A stretch of 37,567 bases of DNA from a virus, in the IMG/VR virus record IMGVR_UViG_3300036944_000898, positions 64,001 through 101,567 of that record. One strand, given 5' to 3'. Each line of letters opens with the position of its first letter. Within the stretch, counting starts at the first letter, position 1. A program made the position numbers and the translations under genes. A model generated the notes under the pieces. It saw only the letters and a list, made by a program, of their open reading frames with translations, did no database searches and was not told where the DNA came from. Below, in pieces: positions 29,232 through 37,123 of the stretch.

Positions 29232-29405
29232 ATGACAGAATATAGCACAGTAACGTATCATTTTGAAGATGGTACAAAACAAATAAGTAGTATTAATAAT
29301 GCTGTCTTATTTAATGAAAAAGGACGTAGACGTTCTCAACAAGAAATTAATAAAGTATTTGAAGACACAATGTGGGATTTAGGTGCTATTAAATTTGAAG
29401 TGTAA
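29232..29405 (+). CDS. Small phage protein (57 aa)
   Basis: ATG at 29232 (2 bases after the preceding stop) to TAA at 29403. It has a beta-hairpin-like start (STVTYHFEDGTKQISS) and a helical basic middle (KGRRRSQQEINKVFEDTMW). The TAA overlaps the ATG of the next gene (TAATG). Coupling on both sides supports translation. Function unknown. Confidence 0.6.
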   Translation: MTEYSTVTYHFEDGTKQISSINNAVLFNEKGRRRSQQEINKVFEDTMWDLGAIKFEV

Positions 29406-29569
29406 TGTTTATAAATATAATAATGATGGTTATTTTAATAGTAGCCATCATTTTCTTTTTAGGATTTATTGTACAAATTATTTATTTAATTATTACACCA
29501 GCTAAACAGTTAACAACAGTTGATTGTCTTAGAAAAAACATATTATATAAATTTTTAAAATTAAAATAA
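29405..29569 (+). CDS. Small membrane protein (54 aa)
   Basis: Starts within the preceding stop (TAATG). One long N-terminal membrane helix (about 4-32, INIIMMVILIVAIIFFLGFI...) and a basic C-terminus (RKNILYKFLKLK). It is followed after 3 bases by the Ser/Gly-rich gene. Function unknown. Confidence 0.55.
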   Translation: MFINIIMMVILIVAIIFFLGFIVQIIYLIITPAKQLTTVDCLRKNILYKFLKLK

Positions 29570-29572
29570 ATT

Positions 29573-29863
29573 ATGTATATACATATAACAAATAGTACAA
29601 GAATTACAAGTAGTCAATATTATGAATTAGATTATTCTGAAAGAAAAAATTATAGAGAAGAATCTTATACTGATGATACTATAGACACAATTGCAAACAT
29701 TGCAATTACAAGTGTTATTGATTATGGTGTTTCATCATTATTAGATGACAGTTCTTCAAGTTCTAGTTCAGATTATTCATCTTCAAATGATTCATCAGGT
29801 TTTGATGGAGGATTTGGCGGCGGAGGCGGTTTTGGCGGTGGAGGTGCAGGTGGTGATTGGTAA
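29573..29863 (+). CDS. Ser-rich/Gly-rich tailed protein (96 aa)
   Basis: A 96-aa protein. The first 55 residues look folded; then comes a Ser tract (DDSSSSSSSDYSSSNDSS, about 58-75) and a Gly tract ending GGFGGGGGFGGGGAGGDW. C-termini of this G/F/W type occur on TPM-domain (YgcG-like) and other envelope proteins; whether this is a relative is uncertain, since no TPM domain is visible. It is translated just before the exported 166-aa protein, which suggests joint action at the envelope. Confidence 0.6.
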   Translation: MYIHITNSTRITSSQYYELDYSERKNYREESYTDDTIDTIANIAITSVIDYGVSSLLDDSSSSSSSDYSSSNDSSGFDGGFGGGGGFGGGGAGGDW

Positions 29864-29882
29864 AAATTAAAAATTAAAAAAA

Positions 29883-30383
29883 ATGAAAAAATTTATAGGA
29901 ATTTTATTGATATTATTTACTTTAATATCAACAACAACATGTAGTGTTAAAGCTATCAATTTTGATAGAAATTGTACAGCATATCTTAAAAGAGCTGCTG
30001 ATGCTAATACTGTAGAAACAGCAAAAACTGAATTAACACAAACAATTAATTATCTAAATGATAATAATTTAACAAAAGGTTATACTTCAATACTTTATGA
30101 AACACCTAGTGAAGATATTGGTTTCTGGTATAATAATTTAAAATCAAGCCAATTAGAATTATCTAAAGTTAATAATTCAACTTCAGCTTTAGAAAAAACT
30201 AATTTACTTATGAAATTAAGAGAAACTTTATTAGATAGTGGTGAAAAAAATGATAATATTACAATACCTGATGGATTATGGAGATATCCTAATAATTTAT
30301 TATACAGTATATGGTTTTGGACTTCTTTATTTTTATTTGGTGTAGGTTTATTCTTATTAGTAATTTATTACGAAGAAAATTAA
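29883..30383 (+). CDS. Exported, C-terminally anchored phage protein (166 aa)
   Basis: An N-terminal signal (MKKFIGILLILFTLISTTTC; possibly a lipoprotein with Cys20), a helical middle domain with NCTAYLKRAADANTVETAK, GYTSILYETPSEDIGFWY and LMKLRETLLDSGEK, and a C-terminal membrane helix (WTSLFLFGVGLFLLVIYY). I recognise the middle domain as one widespread in large phages, without known function (memory only). It is likely placed in the periplasmic space between two anchors. Confidence 0.7.
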   Translation: MKKFIGILLILFTLISTTTCSVKAINFDRNCTAYLKRAADANTVETAKTELTQTINYLNDNNLTKGYTSILYETPSEDIGFWYNNLKSSQLELSKVNNSTSALEKTNLLMKLRETLLDSGEKNDNITIPDGLWRYPNNLLYSIWFWTSLFLFGVGLFLLVIYYEEN

Positions 30384-30391
30384 AATAATTT

Positions 30392-30462
30392 AATAATTAG
30401 GTGCTTAAAACCATGTTTAAGATAAATGGTTACATTCTATAACCAGCCTAATTATTTCTTTT
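30392..30462 (+). ncRNA. Three-way-junction RNA element with T-rich end
   Basis: AATAATTAGG (30392-30401) pairs perfectly with CCTAATTATT (30447-30456). It encloses two hairpins: CTTAAA/TTTAAG (30404-30409 with 30416-30421) and TGGTTA/TAACCA (30427-30432 with 30440-30445). It is followed by TCTTTT. This is the cleanest example of the recurrent long-stem-plus-two-arms design. It may also act as a terminator for the gene ending at 30383. Confidence 0.55.
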
Positions 30463-30479
30463 AAATCCATTATTTAAAG

Positions 30480-30530
30480 TATGACTCACTTTATTGATAT
30501 TTATGACTCAAATATTAATAAATAAAAGTG
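30480..30530 (+). promoter_or_regulatory. Leader hairpin with TATGACTCA repeats before the HNH gene
   Basis: CACTTTATT (30487-30495) pairs with AATAAAAGTG (30521-30530, one bulged A). Inside, ATATTT pairs with AAATAT (30497-30502 with 30510-30515), leaving a loop ATGACTC. TATGACTCA occurs at 30480-30488 and 30502-30510. The same word is in the loop of the hairpin at 16594-16624. The hairpin ends 1 base before the HNH start codon, so it could control its translation. Confidence 0.4.
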
Positions 30531-30531
30531 A

Positions 30532-30993
30532 ATGAAGTACAAAAAAGAAATATATGAATTAATCGTTAAAAAAGGATATTCTTATAATCCAATAACTGGT
30601 AAAATATTAAATCCTAAAAATGAAATAATTAGTCATGAAACTATTTATGGTTATGTTGTTATTAGTCCTTATTTAGATAATAAATACTATAAAATGTTTG
30701 CTCATAAATTTGCATGGTATTATATACATAATGAAATACCTGAAACAATTGATCACATAAATAGAATTAAAAATGATAATAGAATTGAAAATTTAAGATC
30801 TGTAACATTAAGTGAAAATCAACGGAATAGAAATGCTAAAGGTTATAATTGGAAAAAATCTCATAATAAATATGAAGTTAAAATAAAAGTATATAATAAA
30901 CATATTTGGATAGGTCTTTTTAATACTGAAGAAGAAGCTAGTTTAGCGTATTTAAAAGCAAAACAAAAATATCATAATATAAATCATGAATAA
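30532..30993 (+). CDS. HNH endonuclease (homing type, AP2-like C-terminus)
   Basis: A 153-aa protein. The HNH core runs AHKFAWYYIHNEIPETIDHINRIKNDNRIENLR as residues 57-89, with His75 and the two Asn of NDNR..N forming the beta-beta-alpha metal site. The C-terminal half (YNWKKSHNKYEVKIKVYNKHIWIGLFNTEEEASLAYLKAK) resembles the AP2 DNA-binding domain often fused to phage HNH enzymes. Such genes are selfish, free-standing or intron-borne. It overlaps the polymerase start by 8 bases and sits just ahead of the polymerase gene, a usual site for homing enzymes. Confidence 0.88.
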   Translation: MKYKKEIYELIVKKGYSYNPITGKILNPKNEIISHETIYGYVVISPYLDNKYYKMFAHKFAWYYIHNEIPETIDHINRIKNDNRIENLRSVTLSENQRNRNAKGYNWKKSHNKYEVKIKVYNKHIWIGLFNTEEEASLAYLKAKQKYHNINHE

Positions 30994-32845
30994 AGGAAAA
31001 ATAATAATGGATATAGAAGTTTATACTAACTTTTTTTGTGTTGGTATTAAAAACTATCTTACAAAACAAATTACTTATTATGAAATAAGTGAACAACAAA
31101 ATGATATTCATAAAGTTTATAATTATTTTAAAACATATGATGGTTTTTTAATAACTTTTAATGGAATTCATTATGATAATTTAGTTATTAAATACATTTT
31201 AATGAATTATCAAAATCTTAAAGATTTACAATATGAAAATATATGTGGTGAATTAAAATATTTATCAGATAAAATTATTGGAGATATTTATGATGATGAA
31301 ATATCAAAATTAAAATATTTTAAAACAAATTGGACAGATATTGATTTATTTTGTTATTGGTCTAAAATGTTAAGAATATCTAAAAAAATTAGTTTAAAAT
31401 CTTTAGCAATACAATTAGGATATGATGTAGTTCAAGAATTACCTTATAAACCTAGTAGTATATTAACTTTAGAAGATTTACCAAAACTTCGTACATATAA
31501 TACAGTACATGATTTAACTATTACTGAATTATTATGTAGTAAAATGGAAGATGAAATAAAACTTCGAGCTAATATCAATAAAGAATATAAACTTGATTGT
31601 TGGTCATGGGATGCACCTAAGATTGCTTCTGAAGCATTATTACAAGATTATTGTAGAATAACTCATAAAAATGTAAATGAAGTCAGAAAACAACGATTTG
31701 AAAAACCTATATTATATTTAAATGAGTGTTTACATGATTTTGATCCACAATTTAGATTACCAATCTTTAAACAATTATGGTTTGATATTTTAAATTCTAA
31801 AGACAGCTTTAGTAAAGAGTTAATTGTTAATCAAGCTAACACATCTATTAAACTTACTTATGGTATTGGTGGTTTACATTCTGTTAATGAAAATGAACAA
31901 TATGAATCTAATTCAGATACAATTGTTATTACATCTGATGTAGCTTCATTATATCCAAATTTAATGATTAATTATGGTTGTTTAAGATTTAATGAAGTAT
32001 TAGAAAGATACAAAGAAGTTAAAACAGAACGTTTAATAGCTAAAAAAGCTAAAGATAAAGCTAAAGATAGTTTTCTTAAACTTATTCTTAATTCAACTTC
32101 AGGTTTAATTGACAATCAACATAGTTGGTTATATTATCCAGAAGGTGCTATGAGATTACGTTTAATTGGTCAATTAATATTAACTAAATGTATTGAAACT
32201 TGTATTATTAATAATTGGCAAGTTGTTTCAGCTAATACTGATGGTATTGAAGTAATTGTTCCAAAACACATGCAAAAACAATATCAAGAAATTTTAGATA
32301 TGACTTGTAATAAATTTAATTTAGATTTAGAACATGAAATATATTCTAAAATTATTTATAAAAATGTAAACAATTATATCGCAATAACTCAAGATGGTAA
32401 ATATAAACAAAAAGGATTGTTTGTTCCTAAACCATTATTAGGAAATTCCGTAGATGAATTAGTAATAGCAAAAGCTTTAGAAGCTTATTATACTAAAAAT
32501 ATTTCACCTAGAGAATTTATATCTAATCCCGATAAGTATGATTTACATATTTATGATTATTGTAAAAGTAATAAAATTGGTAAAGATTTTAAAGTGTATT
32601 GGAATGGAGAAATTCAACAACAATTAAATAGATATTATTTTAGTAAAAAAGGTGCTTATTTATTCAAACAAAAACATGGTCAAGGTACAATGCAACATGT
32701 AAATGTTGGTCAAGCTGTAACTTTATATAATAATCATCAACAACAATCATGGGAAGAATATAATATTAATTATAATTATTATATATCTGCAACACAAAAA
32801 ATTATTGATGAAATTGCAAATTTTAATCAACTAACATTATTTTAA
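30986..32845 (+). CDS. Family B DNA polymerase (compact)
   Basis: A 619-aa polymerase. Exonuclease motifs: I DIEVY (Asp9, Glu11), II TFNGIHYDN (Asn59, Asp64), III YNTVHD (Tyr171, Asp176). Polymerase motifs: A SDVASLYPNLMI (Asp318), B KLILNSTSG (Lys365), C ANTDGI (Asn417, Asp419). In motif C the first Asp of the usual DTD is Asn, while the metal-binding second Asp is kept. It is shorter than cellular family B enzymes (750-900 aa), as in some phages. It copies the phage genome with proofreading. It is followed by a zinc-ribbon gene and the NAD block. Confidence 0.9.
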   Translation: MNKGKIIMDIEVYTNFFCVGIKNYLTKQITYYEISEQQNDIHKVYNYFKTYDGFLITFNGIHYDNLVIKYILMNYQNLKDLQYENICGELKYLSDKIIGDIYDDEISKLKYFKTNWTDIDLFCYWSKMLRISKKISLKSLAIQLGYDVVQELPYKPSSILTLEDLPKLRTYNTVHDLTITELLCSKMEDEIKLRANINKEYKLDCWSWDAPKIASEALLQDYCRITHKNVNEVRKQRFEKPILYLNECLHDFDPQFRLPIFKQLWFDILNSKDSFSKELIVNQANTSIKLTYGIGGLHSVNENEQYESNSDTIVITSDVASLYPNLMINYGCLRFNEVLERYKEVKTERLIAKKAKDKAKDSFLKLILNSTSGLIDNQHSWLYYPEGAMRLRLIGQLILTKCIETCIINNWQVVSANTDGIEVIVPKHMQKQYQEILDMTCNKFNLDLEHEIYSKIIYKNVNNYIAITQDGKYKQKGLFVPKPLLGNSVDELVIAKALEAYYTKNISPREFISNPDKYDLHIYDYCKSNKIGKDFKVYWNGEIQQQLNRYYFSKKGAYLFKQKHGQGTMQHVNVGQAVTLYNNHQQQSWEEYNINYNYYISATQKIIDEIANFNQLTLF

Positions 32846-32846
32846 A

Positions 32847-33053
32847 ATGGCACACGGAAATCCTAGAATTTGTTTTTGTAAAAAATGTAATATGATTGGT
32901 TCAATTCCAAGATTTAGTCAGAATATTTGTACAAATTGTAATAATAAAGTTGAACAAATTACTAAAGAAGAATTGAAAAAAAAATTAGGTTTAATGATTC
33001 ATGAATCATTACCATATATTCCATTTCAATTTTTTAAAATTAAAACAAAATGA
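32847..33053 (+). CDS. Zinc-ribbon protein (68 aa)
   Basis: CFCKKCNMIG and ICTNCNN, about 20 residues apart, give a four-Cys zinc ribbon in the N-terminal half; the rest is basic and helical. It begins 1 base after the polymerase stop and overlaps the next gene by 4 bases (ATGA). It probably works with the replication proteins, for example as a nucleic-acid-binding accessory. That is inferred from position only. Confidence 0.65.
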   Translation: MAHGNPRICFCKKCNMIGSIPRFSQNICTNCNNKVEQITKEELKKKLGLMIHESLPYIPFQFFKIKTK

Positions 33054-33259
33054 TAAAACCATACTCACAACTAGCAATGGCTGTGGATTTAGTATCTTAT
33101 GAATATCAAACTTCTAATCCTATAATTATTGCTGAAAAAATTGAAGAAGATTTAGGTTTAGAATATAGTATTCATGTAATTGCTGATTATATGGATATTA
33201 ACAAATTAGAAGATTATGAAAAACAATCAAACAAAATAAAATATGAACAAATTAGATAA
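33050..33259 (+). CDS. Small acidic helical protein (69 aa)
   Basis: A 69-aa protein, MIKPYSQLAMAVDLVSYEYQTSN, with IIIAEKIEEDLGLEYSIHVIADYMDI, which reads as a small helix-turn-helix (helix, tight turn at LGLEYS, second helix). It overlaps the zinc-ribbon gene by 4 bases and the NAMPT-like gene by 17 bases. It could be a small regulator; no family recognised. Confidence 0.55.
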   Translation: MIKPYSQLAMAVDLVSYEYQTSNPIIIAEKIEEDLGLEYSIHVIADYMDINKLEDYEKQSNKIKYEQIR

Positions 33260-34916
33260 AACATTTAAAATAAATCCATTATATGAGTCTGATGGATATA
33301 AAGTAGGACATAAAGCTATGTTAGCTCCAAATACTACTAGGGAATATTGGACTTGGATTCCTAGAAATTTAAAATATTTACATCCAAGTATTAATAAAAT
33401 TATGTCAGCAGGTCAACAATTAGTATGGAGATATATTCATAGTCATTTTCAAGAGTTGTTTTTTGAAAAATCTATAGAAGAAGCTATTAAGTTTGGACAG
33501 GATATGTCTAAATATTTAATGATGGATTATAATGCTGATCATTTTGTTGAATTACACAAATTAGGTTATTTACCTGTACAAATACAATCATTACCTGAAG
33601 GTATTTTTACAAATAAAAATATACTACATATGACAGGTATTAATACTGTTAATGGATATGATTGGTTAGGTTTATATTTAGAAACATTAGTATCTAAATT
33701 AGCTTGGCAATTACCTACTGCTGCAACAATTGCTAATCAATTTAAAAAAAATGCTGTAGAATCAGTTAAAAAGACAGATCCAGAAAACTTATGGTTAGCT
33801 GATTTTATGTGTCATGATTTTCATTCAAGAGGAGGTAATCCATTTACATCAATTGCTGTAGGATTAGGTCATTCAATGTCTAATTCAGGTAGCGATACAT
33901 TAAATGTTATTCCTGCATCAAGATATTATTATGATTTTGATGAAAATGAAGTTCCTATTTATTCTGTAAATGCTTCAGAACATTCTGTTACATGTACAGG
34001 TATATTTTATTATGAAAATAAATTAAAAAGTGGTTTATTAAATCATGAAATTTTAAATTATTATACTAAAGATCAAACATTACCTTGTGATGGGAATTTA
34101 GAAAAACCAGATTATTTAGCTATTGCAGAATATTTAAATTTAAGAGATTGGTTGAAAAAGTTTCCTAAAGGTATTTTATCAGTAGTTTCTGATACAATGG
34201 ATTTATGGAAAGTAATTACACATATTTTACCTAGATTAAAAGAAGAAATTCTTTCTAGAGATGGTAAATTAGTAATTAGACCTGACTCTGGAGATCCTGT
34301 TGATATTCTTTGTGGAACTGTACAAGAATGTGATAGAGAAAATGTTTTAAAATTGATTGCTAATAAACCAGAAGAAAGAAAATGTTTACCTTCACACTCT
34401 GGTGTTATTGAATTGCTTTGGGACATCTTTGGTGGTGATGAAACATCTACTGGATATAAACGTTTAAATTCTCATATTGGTGCTATTTATGGTGATTCTA
34501 TTAATTTAGAACGTCAATTAGCTATTTATCAAAGATTAGAAGCTAAAAGTTTTGCATCAACTAATATTGTTGTAGGTGTTGGTTCATTTACATATGTTAT
34601 GTTAACTAGAGATAGTGCTGGTTATGCAGCTAAAGGTGCTTGGTTTGAAACTAGAGAAAAAGTTAGTGGTAGACATTTTGAAAAAACTGTCACTGAACAA
34701 TTTAATATTTACAAAGACCCTATAACTGATGACGGAACTAAAAAATCATTAAAAGGATTTCAATTTGTAAATGAAGATTTTACTGTAGAAAGTGAAGTTA
34801 CTGAAAATAAAGCTTTTTCTGAAGAAAATATGTTAAAAACTATTTATAAAGATGGTAAATTTTATAATCAAATTAGTTTAGTTGAAATCCGTGAACGTAT
34901 AAATTCTACATTATAA
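33243..34916 (+). CDS. nadV: Nicotinamide phosphoribosyltransferase-like enzyme (NAMPT/NadV or Namat)
   Basis: A 557-aa type II phosphoribosyltransferase. Active-site motifs are complete: HDFHSRGG (Phe193 stacks the nicotinamide ring), NSGSDTL (Asp218), NASEHSV (His247, the catalytic histidine of NAMPT), LVIRPDSGDP (Arg346, Asp348, phosphate and ribose contacts), AIYGDSIN, and GVGSFTYVMLTRDSAGYAAKG. NAMPT makes NMN from nicotinamide and PRPP. In NARP1 phage pathways a related enzyme (Namat) uses ADP-ribose pyrophosphate and makes NAD+ in one step. Its TAA overlaps the start of the PRPP-synthetase-like gene (TAATG). No NMN adenylyltransferase is in the window. Confidence 0.9.
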   Translation: MNKLDKTFKINPLYESDGYKVGHKAMLAPNTTREYWTWIPRNLKYLHPSINKIMSAGQQLVWRYIHSHFQELFFEKSIEEAIKFGQDMSKYLMMDYNADHFVELHKLGYLPVQIQSLPEGIFTNKNILHMTGINTVNGYDWLGLYLETLVSKLAWQLPTAATIANQFKKNAVESVKKTDPENLWLADFMCHDFHSRGGNPFTSIAVGLGHSMSNSGSDTLNVIPASRYYYDFDENEVPIYSVNASEHSVTCTGIFYYENKLKSGLLNHEILNYYTKDQTLPCDGNLEKPDYLAIAEYLNLRDWLKKFPKGILSVVSDTMDLWKVITHILPRLKEEILSRDGKLVIRPDSGDPVDILCGTVQECDRENVLKLIANKPEERKCLPSHSGVIELLWDIFGGDETSTGYKRLNSHIGAIYGDSINLERQLAIYQRLEAKSFASTNIVVGVGSFTYVMLTRDSAGYAAKGAWFETREKVSGRHFEKTVTEQFNIYKDPITDDGTKKSLKGFQFVNEDFTVESEVTENKAFSEENMLKTIYKDGKFYNQISLVEIRERINSTL

Positions 34917-35851
34917 TGAAAATATTAAATTTAGTAGATTTAGATAAATCAAATATTAAATATCAAATTTCTAAATTTCCAGATAGTCAACAACAAGTTA
35001 AAATTTTATCAAATGTTCATAAACAAGAAGAAATTCCTGGAAGTAAAGTATTTACAAATTTTGGTTCAAGATGTTTAACTCGTACTATTATTGAAATTAT
35101 TCAAATCAAATCAAGATTAAATAACTTTCAAGATTTAGAAAAAATTATATGTGCTACTAAATCATTACGTGAATTAGGAGTTAAAGAAATTCATTTATAT
35201 ACACCATATTTCTTAGGAAGTAGAAGTGATAGAAAATTTGAAGAAGGTTCTAATAATTATCTCAAAGATGTAATTTGTCCTATTATTAATTCTTTAAGGT
35301 TTGAATCTGTAACAGTTTTAGATCCACATTCTGATGTGCTTGAAGCCTGTTTAAATAATTTTAAAAAAGTTGATAATTTATCATTGGTGCGATTTGCTAC
35401 TAATAATTATCAGTATGAAAACCAAAAAAAATCTGGAAAACCACATGAAGATTTTATCTTAATATCACCAGATGCAGGTGCAAATAAGAAAATCTTTAAA
35501 GTAGCTGAACAAATTGGTTATAAAGGAGATATTATTACTTGTAGTAAATCTCGTGATAAACAAGGTAAATTAAGTCATACTGTAGTACCTATTACAAATA
35601 TTGATAATTTCAAAAAAGATATAATTATTATAGATGATATTTGTGATGGAGGTGCAACTTTTATTAATATTGCAAAAGAAATTAAAAAAGATTGTAAATC
35701 AACTAAAATTTATCTTATAATAACTCATGGAATCTTTTCTAAAGGTACAACAGAATTAAGTCATTATTTTGATGGTATTTATACAACAAACTCATATCGA
35801 GATATTAATGCTTTAGAAGGATTATTAGTAAAACAATTAAATGTATTCTAA
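34916..35851 (+). CDS. prs: PRPP synthetase-like kinase (Prs, or Adps of NARP1)
   Basis: A 311-aa protein with the Prs fold markers: SRSDRKF (102-108, ATP contact), DPHSD (136-140, catalytic-site His138), ISPDAG (183-188), KSR (211-213, catalytic loop Lys and Arg) and the PRPP loop IIDDICDGGATF (238-249). The FSDGE motif near the N-terminus is altered to FPDSQ (21-25). Sites that shape substrate choice differ from cellular Prs, as in phage relatives. It makes PRPP from ribose 5-phosphate, or ADP-ribose pyrophosphate from ADP-ribose if it is an Adps. It is coupled to the transferase gene by TAATG, so it should supply that enzyme's donor substrate. Confidence 0.88.
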   Translation: MKILNLVDLDKSNIKYQISKFPDSQQQVKILSNVHKQEEIPGSKVFTNFGSRCLTRTIIEIIQIKSRLNNFQDLEKIICATKSLRELGVKEIHLYTPYFLGSRSDRKFEEGSNNYLKDVICPIINSLRFESVTVLDPHSDVLEACLNNFKKVDNLSLVRFATNNYQYENQKKSGKPHEDFILISPDAGANKKIFKVAEQIGYKGDIITCSKSRDKQGKLSHTVVPITNIDNFKKDIIIIDDICDGGATFINIAKEIKKDCKSTKIYLIITHGIFSKGTTELSHYFDGIYTTNSYRDINALEGLLVKQLNVF

Positions 35852-36258
35852 TGGATGAATATTTAATAAAAAACTCCTCATATAAAAGATTGTATGAGGA
35901 GTATAAAAAATATGGTAGTTTAGTTATTGGATTTGATTTTGATAATACTGTTTATGATTATCATAAAACTGGTAAATCCTATGAAATGGTTAGACAATTA
36001 CTTCGAGATTTAGTGTCAACTGGTTGCAAAACAATTTGTTGGACAGCTCAAAAAGACATTGATTTTGTTGCTAATTTCTTAGATAAAAACGATATACCAT
36101 ATAATGGTATTAACTCAAATGGTATTAAATTAGACTGGGAATCACGTAAACCATTTTTTAGTGTTTTATTAGATGATAGAGCTGGTTTATTACAAGTGTA
36201 CAATGATTTAATAAAATTAACAAAAACAATAAGAAATGAAACAAACATGGTTGTATAA
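35851..36258 (+). CDS. HAD-superfamily phosphatase (135 aa)
   Basis: Motif I FDFDNTVYD (Asp29 nucleophile, Asp31 acid/base), motif II in ICWTA (Thr65), Lys100 (motif III), motif IV LLDDRAG (Asp108, Asp109). It is a minimal HAD hydrolase with almost no cap domain, so it may accept large substrates such as nucleotides or phospho-ends of nucleic acid. The ATG overlaps the stop of the prs-like gene (TAATG), which suggests a role in the same nucleotide or NAD pathway. Substrate unknown. Confidence 0.82.
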   Translation: MDEYLIKNSSYKRLYEEYKKYGSLVIGFDFDNTVYDYHKTGKSYEMVRQLLRDLVSTGCKTICWTAQKDIDFVANFLDKNDIPYNGINSNGIKLDWESRKPFFSVLLDDRAGLLQVYNDLIKLTKTIRNETNMVV

Positions 36259-37123
36259 AAAATTAGATGAGGTACAAAATGATAGTTTAGGATCAGATTT
36301 TCATAATAAGACTACAACAATAGCTTCTCTTATGAATATTATAGTTTTTCCAATACTTGGTGTGACTGCATTATTAGCTCCATTATTATTTATTTTAACA
36401 TTTTTTTTAGGTATATTTAAAGATTTATATGATGTATACTTATATCTTAATGCTGAAAAAATAGCTAAAAAAGAAGCTGTTAAAAAAGCTTTAAAACTTA
36501 AAAATAATATTAAAAACTGGATTGATTATTATCAAACTCGTTTAGATAATATAACACCATATATGTTGGAAAAAATAACATATGAAGAAAAACCTAAAGT
36601 AGAACAATTACCTGGTGTAGATGTTAGTTATCAAGGTGGTATTTTACAAGGAATATTCATATCTGATCCTTTATCTTTTTCAAAATTTTCTAGTAATAGA
36701 TATAAAAGTTATTTAAATACTAACATAATAAAAGAAAAATTAAGTAAAGAATTTATAAATTTAAAAAATTCTAAATTTGAAGATTTCATTCTTCAATTTT
36801 TTATTCAATATAATAATGAATGTAATACTATACATGCTAGTCATTCAAAAATAATTTGTGATACAAATCGTAGAAGAAGTTTACATGATATTTATTTAAT
36901 TACTAAATATTATTATCCTGAAGTTACATTTATAGATATTATTAAAACAATTTTATCATTATTAAAAATTGGTGTAATATGTAGTTCTTATTGTTCAACA
37001 GTAAATAAATATGTATTTTATACAACAAATATATCACATTATAATAGTTTTAAACACACATTAGAATTTACAAATGAATTAACATTTAATGATCTTAAAC
37101 AATATATTGAAAATGAACAATAA
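36236..37123 (+). CDS. Membrane protein with cytoplasmic domain (295 aa)
   Basis: A polar N-terminus of about 28 residues, a long hydrophobic region (about 29-66, two helices: IASLMNIIVFPILGVTALLA and LLFILTFFLGIF), then a 225-residue soluble part that is helical and basic. The segment GVDVSYQGGILQGIFISDPLSF stands out as a possible folded core. It overlaps the HAD gene by 23 bases. No family recognised. Confidence 0.65.
   Translation: MKQTWLYKKLDEVQNDSLGSDFHNKTTTIASLMNIIVFPILGVTALLAPLLFILTFFLGIFKDLYDVYLYLNAEKIAKKEAVKKALKLKNNIKNWIDYYQTRLDNITPYMLEKITYEEKPKVEQLPGVDVSYQGGILQGIFISDPLSFSKFSSNRYKSYLNTNIIKEKLSKEFINLKNSKFEDFILQFFIQYNNECNTIHASHSKIICDTNRRRSLHDIYLITKYYYPEVTFIDIIKTILSLLKIGVICSSYCSTVNKYVFYTTNISHYNSFKHTLEFTNELTFNDLKQYIENEQ

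Noticed and set aside
16159-30456. Retron or CRISPR array as explanation of the folded repeats
   Set aside because: No reverse transcriptase is encoded in the window, and the stems do not share sequence or regular spacing as CRISPR repeats would.
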